Source: Phylloscopus collybita (lineage: Eukaryota > Chordata > Aves > Passeriformes > Phylloscopidae). From it: a DNA stretch of 64,000 nt. The stretch spans positions 1,058,001-1,122,000 of the forward strand of contig JAJNNQ010000002.1 in NCBI GenBank assembly GCA_027886175.1, in the 5' to 3' direction. The translations under genes were made by a program, and so were the position numbers. Within the stretch, counting starts at the first letter, position 1; every line of letters begins with the position of its first letter. Below are positions 1 through 12,200 of the stretch, one piece after another. Below the pieces are notes generated by a model. The model made no database searches. It was not told the origin of the DNA and was given only the letters and a program-made list of their open reading frames with translations.

Positions 1-211
1 AGTGCCACTCTCATGTGTGAGGTAGCACAGGATGCAACCGAAGTGAAGTGGTTCAAGGACGGAAAACTGCTCGTTTCCTCTCGGAAATTCAAAATAGAGA
101 CGGTGGGCAAATCCCGGCGCCTGGTGGTAGAGCAGCTGGAGAAGAAGGATGCTGGGGAATATGTCTGTGAGGCTGCAGGCCAGAAGCTGACCTTCAAACT
201 GGAACCAACTG
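1..211 (+). CDS. OBSCN: OBSCN exon 1 of window (partial), Ig d1, class A
   Basis: The window opens inside this exon in frame 1. B-strand Cys is at base 16 (MCEV), the core Trp is in KWFKDG, and the F strand reads DAGEYVCEA, so both disulphide cysteines are present. The exon ends ACTG|gtgagt in phase 1. Its start is upstream of the window. The next intron (874 bp) holds one short CR1 piece and nothing else I recognise. Confidence 0.9.
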
Positions 212-3200
212 GTGAGTGCTGACTTTGTGGTGTGAAGAATCAACCCCTGTGGCTTAGAGGAAAACTGGATATTCCCAATACAGCACCAGTGGTGCAGGCT
301 CTGTCTCCCCTGAAGCAACACGAGTGAACCACATGACACATTAATTCTTAATCTAGCAGTGTAGAGGTGGGAAATTTGGACTTTTTTGTGGGGGTCTGGA
401 AATGCTACATAGCTTTTTGGTTATCTCTTTCACACACCATATCACCCAACTTTTTTCAGTGGTGGGGAGCTGAAAGTAGATGTGGTGAGTTTGCAGAGCA
501 GCAGTGGAGCTATGGAGAAGAACAACTCAGAAAACCTGGTCTGCTGCTGGTGTGTGCCCCAAAAATGCCTGATTTTGTGGCAAAGGGTTGTACAGGATAG
601 AAAGGAGGCCAAGAAGAAGGGACAAAAATCACAGAATAGTTTGGGTTGGAAGGAACCATAAAGATTGAGTTCCAGCCCTCCTGCCAGTGAAGCAAATAGA
701 AAACAGGCCATAAATTCAGCCTATTAATGTTTCTTATTAATTTTATCTAAAATCCTAAAATTGGGAGGGGAAAGAAAACTATGTAGGCATTTTTGCTTCT
801 AAGAAACAAGCTTTTAATGGGCAGCAGATAAAATATAAATATTTGCATTTCCTTTCCTCTGCTTCTTTTCTAAGCAGAAGCGCTGGGTTGCCTGAGAGAC
901 CATTTTCTTTCTTCCCACTCAGGAAAATATTATACCAGCCACAAATATTCAGCCATATTCCCTGGATGATTACAGGTTTTGAGTGAGCTGGTGGTGTGAG
1001 TCCTGAAGAGAGAGCAATGTTAAGCTGCTGTGTCAAAGGTTTGAGCATAAAGCTCTACATTTTCCTCGTTTGTTGTCTTTTCTAGAACCGGAAGCTAAAT
1101 TTGAAAATAAAGTTGTCCAGAAAGAGCCTCTCATTGTTCAAGAGCACGAAAGCATCACGCTGACAACCTCAGTCACACCTGAAACTGCTGCAGTGAGGTG
1201 GTTCAAGGATGGCACAGAAATCAAAGCCAGCAAGAAATGTGTGATCAAGAGTGAGGGGGCGTCCAGGACGCTGACGGTGAACGCGGCCGAGAGCACAGAC
1301 TCTGCTCTCTACACCTGCCAGACAAAGGATGACAAGCAGGAATTCAGGGTCCAGGTGAAAGGTGAGAAGTGCCCACATCATGGCCCAACCCAGCAGCTGC
1401 ATTTCCCTCATGGTGGGATGGAGGTGAAATCCAAACTTTTCTGAAAACCGTTCTGACTTCAAGGCTTTTTGCACCTTCTCTCGATGCCCCACCATGGGCC
1501 AGAAAAGTTCTCCAGCTTCCAATTCCAGTTTTTGTCTTTTGCTGGCCAATTTGGATCATGGAAGCGTATGATTGGTACTCTTGGTGTTTACTCCCCTCCT
1601 GTTTCTGTATCCTTCCTTGTCAGAGGAATCTGCCTGAATTTCCACATTTCTGATTAGATTTTGTCTCCCCAGAGCCCCAAATATTTAGGGCCATTTTATT
1701 TATTTATGTATTATTTATTTATTTATTTATTATTGTATTTTATTTCCAAAGTTGGGCAGAACCAGTTTCTTAGAACGGGTTTCTTCTCCTTTCCTCCCTC
1801 ACGTTTTCCCCTTCTCTTGGATCTCAGAAATCCCGGTGAAGTTTGCCAAGAAGCTGGAGGCCGTGAAAGCCGAGATTGGTGGCAGCGTGTCCCTGAGCTG
1901 TGAGCTGAGCCACGCCAAAGGGAAGGTGACCTGGAGCAGGAATGGTGTGGAGATCAAGCCCAGCAAGCGTTTCCAGATCCGTGAGGAAGGACTCAGACGA
2001 ACCCTGACAATAACAGGGATCCGGGCTGAGGACGAGGGAGAATATTCCTGCGAATCCAGGGATGACAAGAGCAGCATCACCATCGTCCCCAAACGTAGGT
2101 CTCTAATGGTGACAGTGTGGAGGGACCCCTGGGTTCTGTCCTCAGCTGTTACAACCCTGCAAAGCTGGGTTTGTTGATGTGTTTGGGCTGACTCCTGCGT
2201 TGAGAACAAAGTATAGAACTCCCCTCTCACTGTCAGTGGAAACTCTATTTGTGAAAAACATAATGATTGTGAGACCTGTTGGGCTCAGGTCTCTTAAGGT
2301 TGACCTTCATATTGTGTAGCCCTGGTTCGCGCTGTGATGTTTGGGTTCTCTGAAACTTTTTCCCAGACACTGTTCTGTCAACAAGAGACACATTTTCCTA
2401 ACTGTACCCTATGTTTACATTCCTTTCCCTGAGAGGGACTTCCTCTTGATGTCCCTCTGACTTGACCAATGTAGTTGAAGAAGTTGTCTTTCTTCCACCT
2501 CTTGGGTGGTTCTTTGTAAAACAGTATAAAGGAAAGAATATTGCATCTGAGGCTGGAATTCAATTTCCCAAATAAAAGACGGGATTTTTTCCCCCCTCTT
2601 TTTTTGCTTCTCTTTGTACACAAAATTTACTCAGACGTGGGAAATATGATGATCTGCTATTGTGATCACTTACTGTACGTAATCAAATTGCTGCTTCCAA
2701 TAAAGTCATGGAAGCTTCTGGCTGTTTGAAGGTGCTCATGCCATGCCTCAAGGACATGCCCCTGAATGTTTTACTCCTTGTCCATCAGCTCCCAGAGTGG
2801 TGAAATTCGTCACAAGTCTCAACAGCGTGGTGTCTGAGGAAGGAAAAGAGGCTGTGTTCAAGTGCACTGTCTCCCCCAGTGATGCTGTGGTCACCTGGCT
2901 CAGGAATGGTGCCAAGATTGAAGCCAGCAAGAAATACGTGATCTCTCAGAAGGACACCAACCACAGCCTCACCATCACTGACCTCACACTGGAAGATGCA
3001 GCTGAAATCACCGCCAACGCTGAGGGAGTGGAAAGCACAGCCAACCTCAGAGTCCGAGGTAAGAGGACTTTGACAGGCTGGAAATGACACCCTGCCCATG
3101 GCAGGGGCCTGGAATTAGATGGTTTTTAAGGTCCTTTCCAACCCATTCTATGATGATGATTCCATGATGTTGTTTTACATGGCTTTCCCTCCAATTAATT

Positions 3201-6200
3201 ATGTTAGCAGCAGGGAATTTCTGCTTTTGCATCATTAAATAGGGGTGCCCAGAATGATTTGGGTTTGGAGACACATGAGCCACTGGTTTAATTTTCTTTC
3301 AAAGCCTGTTTGCAGGATCTTCTACATTCCTACTAATATTTCCTCTCTTGCAGAGGCCTCAATCTCCTTCAAGCAGAAGCTGGAGCCCAAAACGGTTGAA
3401 GAGAGGGAGACAGTGACCTTGGAGGTAGAGCTGACCAAGCCTGCAGAGGTGAAGTGGATGAGGAACAGCATCGTGCTGAAGCCCAGTGACAAAATAGAGA
3501 TCAAAGCTGAGGGAACAAAGCACACCTTGGTGGTCAAGGACATCTCCTTTGCAGACCGGGGCTTCTACTGCTGCGAGAGCCCCGATGACAAGACCCAAGC
3601 CAAGATCAATGTGGAAAGTGAGTTCAGTGAACCTCAGTTCTATAAACACACCATGCAGGGGTTTTGGAGGTGGATTCTGCTCTCTGCATTATCATGGGGA
3701 CACAGGGACAAACCCGTGGGCTTGGCCACCAGTCAAACGACCCAGAGGAGGTCAAAGCTAAGCAGTGAACAGAGAATGTCTGACTGGTTCCTGTTGCCTC
3801 TCAGGTTCAACCATAAAGATTCTTCTCTTTATTCTCTTTCTCACTCCCTGATATCCTCTGTGTTTTTTCCCTGGTATGACTTTTTAGCCAAAAAAAAAAA
3901 AAAAAAATCATCCCTCTTCAGCCATCCATTGCCCTGATTTTTCTCTGCAAACCACCTCATTCACAATGTCTCTTTATATTCAGTCAGGGTCTAAAAATCT
4001 ACAAAAGCAAATCTTCTCTCTAAGGGTGTTTCCCTCTTGAGTAAACTAATGGTGCCTCATCCATAGCCCTGTACTTTTGTCCCTTTCCTACATCTTTTTG
4101 TCATAATTGTCACAGGATAGGTGAAGATAGGATTTAATCATTCAAGGACTGTCTGAATTTGTACATAAAGTCCTTGTCACCAACTGGTGCTGGGGTGGTC
4201 CTAAATAGTAGATGAGGAAGGACTTGAAAGCAGTCTTTTGGTGTTTGGTGTCTTTCAAAGTGGAAGGGAACAATTTCCACGATGCCAGGAAATAATGGAC
4301 TTCAGGTGAAGTGAGAAAGATCCAGGTTATATTCTAAAAAAGCTTTCTAATGGTCAGATGACTGAACAGGTTGTCTGGAGAGGTCTTGGAACCACCATCA
4401 TGGTTTTGTTGCCTTTTTTTTTTTTTTTATTGGCAGCTTAATTACTTTTAGTGGTTATACAAGTTTAAACTAAAACTGTTTTACAGGATGGTAGGGCATG
4501 GATGTCTTGTCACAGGAACAGGTAATATCCATCCAAACCATGGATGCTTTGGCCACCAACCTGTGAGGTATCAGCACTTTTTGCACCGTGTCATGGATTA
4601 TTTTTTTTCCTTTTACTATAGCTCTTTGCTCCCATCCTTGTTTTATCCTAATTGAAGAAGTGCACAACATTGCCATGGACTTACTTGTCTTTCTTTTACT
4701 AAAAACAGATAGACCTTGGTAGGAAGTGGGGCCAGTCATGTTTTCTGTGATATTTGGTTGACCTGACTGTCTCAAGAAAGCATCCATTTAAAAAATAGCA
4801 GCTATGTTAGCGGTGTGGTCATGGACAGGTTTTATTTCCTGTAGAAGTGGTTGTTTAATTGGCAAACACCAACTAATTGGCAGGGAAATTGCATGAGCGA
4901 TAGGGAAATAATCCGTTTTGGAAGTCCTCAGGCTATTTCACAGCTGCCCACCTGAGACCTCCAACTTTTCCATGTTGTTTTCTAGTGAGGCAGATCAAGT
5001 TGGTGAAAGGCCTTCAGCCGCTGGAGGTGGCTGAGAAAGGGACTGTCACCTTCGAGGTGGAGGTGTCACACGAGGACGTGGAGGGGACCTGGCAGAAGGA
5101 CGGTGTCCGTCTGAAACCTGCACCCAACATCAGCTTCGGTGTCCTGGGCAAGAAGCACTCCCTGACTCTCTCCTCGGTGGCTCTGGAAGATGCAGGACTC
5201 ATCACCTTCAAAGCAGAAGGCATTAACTCATCGGGGAGGCTCACTGTGACAGGTACACAGGCACAGAAGGCTCCAGCCCTGCTTGGGGTGGATGCAATTG
5301 TCTTCTCCAGACCTGGACAGGGAACTTAAGAGGGCAACAAATTTTCCTTGTAACTGCAAGGGATGTAAAGCACAGTAATGCTTCCTTCTAATGCCAACAG
5401 GATCTGCGGCATCACTGTCCAGAGAACAATGATAAAGTGGGAGGGAATGATAAAGTGCCCAAACCAATACAAATTTTATTTATCATGAAAGCCAGGCTCT
5501 ACCTACCCGTCAGTGCCTTGTGACCCCATTCACTGGACTTTCTCTTTCCTTCCCAGAACTGCCTGTGAGGATCAGCAAGCCTTTGGCAGACGTCAGTGTA
5601 ACTCAGAAGCTCAAGGCCACGTTTGAGTGTGAGCTGTCCAAACCCAATGCCAATGTGAAGTGGTTCAAGGTACAGCACTTAATAGATATTGTGATATTTT
5701 AATTTCTGACTTCTCTGGAAGGGAATGGGAGCCTTTAATTCTACTTCCAGGAAATATGAGCCTGAGCCTTTGCAGTAAAGCTCTTAGCATTGCTCTCTTG
5801 TACTTATGTTCCTAGTTTATCACTCTCAGGTTTTTATTTACTGTATTTGTATATGGGATTGAAAGTTAAACTTTTCTATTCTTGCACAGAATGTAAGCAA
5901 TGCTGTTACAGATTTTCAGTCTTGTGCTTCACACCAAGCAGTATTCACCCAGGATTTACAGCATTTTTGGGAAATGTGATATCAAGGGAAGCCTCAATTT
6001 CCTTTGTCAGTGACAATCCAGCTCCCTTTCCCTAGACAGTCATTTTGGGGATCAGCTCTGGCATTTCATGTACCTCCCTTGGGGCTCAGCTGATACCTTC
6101 CTTAGTTTGGAGTAGCAGCAATTCTTCAAGGTGAAGTTTGGGCTGGAAGGATCATCTCATTTCAAACCTCCTGCCATGAGCAGGGACACCTTCAACCAGA

Positions 6201-9200
6201 TTGGGTTGCTCAGAGCCCTGTTCAACCTGCTCATGAATATTTCCAGGCATGGGGCATCCACCACATCTCTGGGCTACCTCTGCCAGTATTTTGCCACCCT
6301 CATTGTGGCAAAAAAACCTTCTTCCTCATTTCCTCTCTAAATTTGACCCTCTTTTAGTTTAAAACCATTTATGCCTGAAGAAACTCACTGCCAACCCTGC
6401 ATGGTGTTTTAAGCCTTCAAAAAGGTGTCTGAGATCATCCAAAATTTCTGAGTGTTCTCCAGCCATTCCAGCTTCCTGAAATCTTTGCCCTGTGATGAGC
6501 ATTCAACACATGTTCCTTTAAACACAGTTTTCCATTCAGTCCAACGAGAAGGATGAAATCAGCACAGGTCTGAATGTCTGTTTTTGCTCACTGCAGATGT
6601 ACAGGCATTGAGGGTGATCTGCTTTGACTTTTTCCCCTTCTAGGATGGGAAGGAGATCCGGCAAAGTAAAAACATTGGGATAATCTCCCAAGGAAATAAG
6701 AGAAGCCTCATTATTCACAAGTGTGAATATGAAGACCAGGGAACCTATACATGCCAAGCAGCTGAAGACAAGACATCAGCTACTCTGAAGGTTCATGGTA
6801 TGTTTGGCTGAAGTAGGAAAATACATTTACTGCAGCATTTTTGGCTACACAGCAAGAAATTCTTTGTGAATAGTTTGTTTTTCACAATTGCTCATTTTGG
6901 TTATGTTTCTTTTCCTGGTGAGAAAATGCTGGCAAACCTCTCCTGTGCTTGCTCTGTCCTTGCAGAGGACAGAAGAAGAGGTCCTAATTCAGTTTTCCAT
7001 TTATCATAAGTGATTTCTATTCTCTGGAATCTGAATGGTGTTTGTGGATTGGCACATCAGGAAATACTGGACAGCCTGGCCCAAAACAGGGATTCAGTGG
7101 CTGGTGCTGATGTGGTTTGGTGGCACCATTGTCACAGAGGGACTTTGCCTAAATAGGGACTGGACAAGCCTTGGGTATGAGCTCAAGAAGTGCCCTAATT
7201 TTTAGGTTGTAAATGCTAGGGAAAAGGTCATTATTTCTGCCTGCACCTCTCCTTTATGCTCGAGGCAGTTTTTCCATCTGAGTGTTGCACTGAGCAACTG
7301 CTGAAGCACCAGGTGTGTTTTGTCACCAGGCTCTGAAGCACCTGAGATAAACTTTGAGATAAAGGCAAGTCACTCAACAGACAGCTCTGCTGTGCCCTGG
7401 CAGATGTTATTTTCTAAAGGGGCATCTGAAAAACAGATCAGCTCTTCCTTAGTGAAAGACAGAGCATCTTTCTCATTGCTTACTAGATGCTGTCCTCATG
7501 TGGCCGCTTGGGTTCAGCAGTGTCTTCATGAACATCTGTCCCACTGCTCTCTTGAACTCCCCCTTTTCTCCCTGTTTTTGGGGTTGGGATGGGTTGTTGT
7601 TTGCATTTCAGCTGATCCAAGGTGAATCAAGGCCTTGTCTTTCAAAAAGAAGAGTCCAAAGTAGCACAGATAAACAGATCAGTTCTGACAAAAGGAGAGC
7701 CAAGGTGCAGAGTTAAAGAGGTTTATACTCAGTTCAGGAAACTCTGAAAAAAGATATCTCCTATGTAAAACAGAGGAGAGCATGCAGGGAAGCATGAATG
7801 AGGCAAGTTTATAATGACCTAAGATTTTAGACTTGTGTTTAGCTTTTCTTGGGGAATTTGCTTTCATTAATATGTGTATTTCTTTCATTAATACCTGTAT
7901 GAAGTTTCCAGCGTCCATGAAATCCTCTTGCAATAAGCTTCAGCCACAAAAAATATTCACTGTGTTGAAGAGAGAAACTACCCAGGAAGAAAGGCTGGTC
8001 TAGAATAAATCCCACACATTCCCATTTTTTTCTGTGTAATTCTGCAGAAGGTAGAATGGATACTCGCTTATGGAGAAACCCCCAAATAAATATATTTGTC
8101 TTTGTGATTTCACAGCCCGAGATGTCAAGATTGTAAAACCACTGGAAGATGTGGAAGTGAACGAACTCGAGAGTGCCTCTTTCACCTGTGAGATCTCACA
8201 CGATGAGGTCGAAACCCAGTGGTACAAAAATGACAACAAGCTGAAGACTTCTGACAACATCAAAATGCGGCAGGAAGGTAGGAGGGAAAAAAAGGGGGAT
8301 TTTGTTCTGGAATGGGTGTGGGTTGGAGGAAGGGCTGGCATGGGAGACTAGAAAATAGGGTTTTGCTCTGGGATAGCTGATCTATGTCTGTGTGTCTGTC
8401 CCCAGGAAAGACCTATTCCCTGACTTACACGCGTGTCCACGTCGAGGATGCGGCCGAGATCAAATTCGTAGCAGAAAAGGCAGAATCTCGTGCTCAGCTG
8501 ACTGTAAAAGGTAATTCTGCCGTTCGTGCCAGCGCTGCTTCTGCTCTCTCACCTTACAAACCAATTCACTTCCCCCACTTTGGATGTGAAGGTTAAAAAA
8601 GTCTTACAGTGTTCAGGGAAGAAAAAACCGCCTGCTTTACTGCCTGGTAAATATTATCTCGGAGTTTATTTTGGCTTAATTCCAGTTGATTTTCTCAGGA
8701 GGTTGGATTTGCACCTTTTGACATTTAAAGCTGTGTGTGAAATTTGAGCGGCCAAAAAGCTGTAGCTTGACTTTTCCTTGCATTTTCACTTTCTGCTGTA
8801 TGTTATAACAAAACCCAGCATTTTTGGGTGTGTTTAACTAAAACAATGTGATAAAAAGAGAGAAAAGGAAGACGTTTGAATTAACACATTTTTGCACACG
8901 ACAAAACCAGTCCCTGGTTTTGTTGCAGCACTGCTGTGAGGTGCTGAGGAGACCACCTGTTACTTCTGCAGTTCAGCCACTCCAGTGGTAAAATATGGAG
9001 GAAAGGTCTCCCTTTAATTAACTCTTACTAATTAAAATTTATAACTGAGTGCTCAGCATAGCGGGGATTCCTTGTCACCCTCCAAATTACTGGACATAAA
9101 AGAAATACCGCTAGTGAGTTTTTATGGGGATCGTAGTGATCGCTCCACTCCCTTTGCTCTTGTAGAGCTGCCCGTGAAAATCGTGAAGCCTTTGCGGGAT

Positions 9201-12200
9201 AAGATCGCCCTGTGGAAGCACCGGGGGGTCCTGGAGTGCCAGGTGTCCCGGGCCAACGCCAAGGTCCGGTGGTTCAAAAAGGACGTAGAGATTCACCCCG
9301 GGCAGAAATACGAAATCGTGAGCGAGGGCGTCTATCGGAAACTCATCATCAACGACGCCGACTACGAAGACGAGGACACGTACACGTGTGATGCCTTTGA
9401 TGACAGAACCAGTGCTAATTTCTTCGTTGAAGGTAGAAAACCCTTTTTATTTTTTTTTTTTCACCCCTAGAATGCATTGGGAGGAGGATGGGCTGATTGG
9501 CTTGTTGTTTTGCTTTGGAAACTGTCGCAATACAACAGGAAAGAACAACGCTCACGCACTGAGATGTCCAAGGCAAAAAAAAGATGTCCAAAGGCACTTT
9601 ATTTACAGACCTTGACATTTATAGAATTCCAACAGTGACCGTGGATTGGAGGATGAAAATTGTCCTCTCCAACCACACTGGTCAAACCAACAGTCCATCA
9701 ATTCTTTCCTTCTCTAGAAAGGAATGCAAAACAATCATTATTTACATGAAAAGTGTGTGAGAAACTCCATCTCAGAAAGAAAACATCAGAAGGCTTGAAA
9801 GAACTTTAGAAAAACTTTCGAAGAACAGAGCGACAGAAAACACAGTACTGCCTAAAAAGGATTTTTGTTTCATGTTATTTATTCTGAAGTCCATTGGTGT
9901 TGAATCCTTTTACACATAGGAGGACCCTGAAAAATGAATATATGGTGTATTTTCCTCAGGAAAATGAGGAAATTCCCATTCCAGCAATGTTTATCAAATG
10001 TATTGGATAAAGTCTGTTTTTCAGATAAATGTTGCAGCTCCTTTTATCAACATCTGCATTCCAATGAACCTTCTTTTCCATTTTATAGCACTACATGTTT
10101 GATATCAAGATGGGAAGGTGACTTTAGAATTAGGACTAAGAATCAAGAGATACAGATTCACTTTCTAGCCTGTGACCAGCAATATCTGTTTGCTTTTATA
10201 CAGAAAAAAAAAGAGATGTTTTAAGGCCTTTTTGAGTTCATAAGAGCAGAAGAGATGTCATGAGTGTTCAGGCTGATAATGGAAAAGCTTTCATGACTCC
10301 TAAATCCCTGCTCTCTTGTTCCATCCAGAGCAAGCCATTAATATTGTAAAAGAGTTGTGTGATGAGGACGTGACTGAGCCTGAAGAAGCCAATTTTGAAT
10401 GTGAGACATCCATTCCATCTGTGAAACCTGCCAAGTGGTTCCTGAAGGGAGCAGCCCTGCAGGCTGGCAGAAACATCATCATGCAGCAGGAAGGCACCAT
10501 CCACAGGCTGACAATAATAAAAACAAGTGTTGATATGACAGGCACCATCCAGTTCTCCATTGGCAAATCCAAATCCACGGCGAACCTGCTCGTCAGAGGT
10601 AATGTGATTTCTATTATATATCATGTGAGTCAGAACAAAAACCTTCCCTCTCACAGTACCTGGAAAGTTTTGTCATAAATATTCTCTGTTCTGGGCTGGG
10701 TTCTTGGAAATGAGTGTGTACCTGGAAGATCTGTTTAGTTACCAGCTGCAAGTTGCTGGGAGCAATGCTGGATGCACCAACTGAGCCAGAAATGTCTTAG
10801 GCAAGGGTCTGATTAAATGACTTTGGTGTCCCTGGTCTTCAAATCTATCAAGCTAAATCTGGTTTCTGGTTTATTTTTACTCTCTTGACTTTACCAAGGA
10901 GGACAAAACAGATGAAATTTGCCAGGAGAGTTTAGTTTGTCCCATTTCTGAACTAGACAAGTTTGATAGCTCATTTACTTAATTCATTTTGTCGTTGACT
11001 TGATCTAGGACAAAGCCTCAAGGCTTTTTATCTTCTGCTGTCATCATGGTAAATCTCTCCAATCACATCCTGAAGTCCTTGTTTTGTCCTTCATTTGCTC
11101 TTACTTGAATGAAAACCTCAATTAGAGAGCAATTCAGCAAGCACTGAGCCAGAAGTGGACCATGAATTTTGGTGGTTAATACACAGTATTACCTTACAGA
11201 CATCATCTTTCCTTATAGATCATTGTACTGTTGTAGCTTCAAAACACATCAGCTCTGTTAGAGACACTTGTAGCAGGATCTGAGCAGTCCACAAAAGAGT
11301 TGTGGAAGTCATAGATGAAATTAATGGGCATACAGAAATGGAAATCCAGATTAAAACCTTCCTCTTCTTTAGCTTGATCCATTCTTCTTCCCCACCCCTG
11401 CTTTGCAGATTACCACATCCAGATCACCAGGAAGCTGGAGGACAAGACTGTCCTGGAGCGACACTCGGTCATCCTGTCCTGTGACTTCAGGCCTTCCCCA
11501 AAGCACGTGAAGTGGTTCAAGGGCCAAGTGCTCATTGAGCCCTCGGAGAAGTACAAAATCAAGCGGGATGAGCACTCAGCAGAGCTCAAGATCATGAAGG
11601 TAAAGCCCGAGGATGCTGGTGTGTACAAGTGCAAGGCTGGGATTGCTGAGACTGAAGCCACACTGAGCGTTGAAGGTATGAGAGGTTTGCAGCAGCAGGG
11701 CTGGCCTGGTGCTGGTCTTTATGATTCTCTGTTTCACTTGGGGTTCCTCCTCCTGAGGAGAGGTAGATTCCTACAGTTACCTTCTAATTTTATGTAAATG
11801 CAGTATCACAAGCAAACTGCTGGTTCCACAATCCCAAAATCTGTATCTTGCTGTGAAGTTGGTAATGCATGTGGGAGGGCACCATCTGGGTAAGGTACAA
11901 ATTAACATTTGTCAAGACACATTATTGTTCATTTCATGAAAGGAATTAGACCTCTGGTGTTTTTAACTAAAAATATCCTTTGTGTTAAACTGCCACAGGC
12001 TTCCAATTCTGGTGGTCTTGGCTGTGGTTTTCATTTCCTGACCACTGTGTCAGCTTGTCTATCTTCTATGCATTTGTCTACCTGCTATATATACCTTTTA
12101 CAGCTACTATTATATATCTGAATACAACTGTTATTCATAGTGATGCTTTACCCCATCTGGGTATGGAAATTTTTTTAGCCAGTTCTTCCCCTCAGGTGAC

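Noticed and set aside
3618..3937. Extension of exon 5 past its donor
   Set aside because: The frame stays open by chance, but the Ig domain ends at 3617 next to a consensus gtgagt donor in phase 1.
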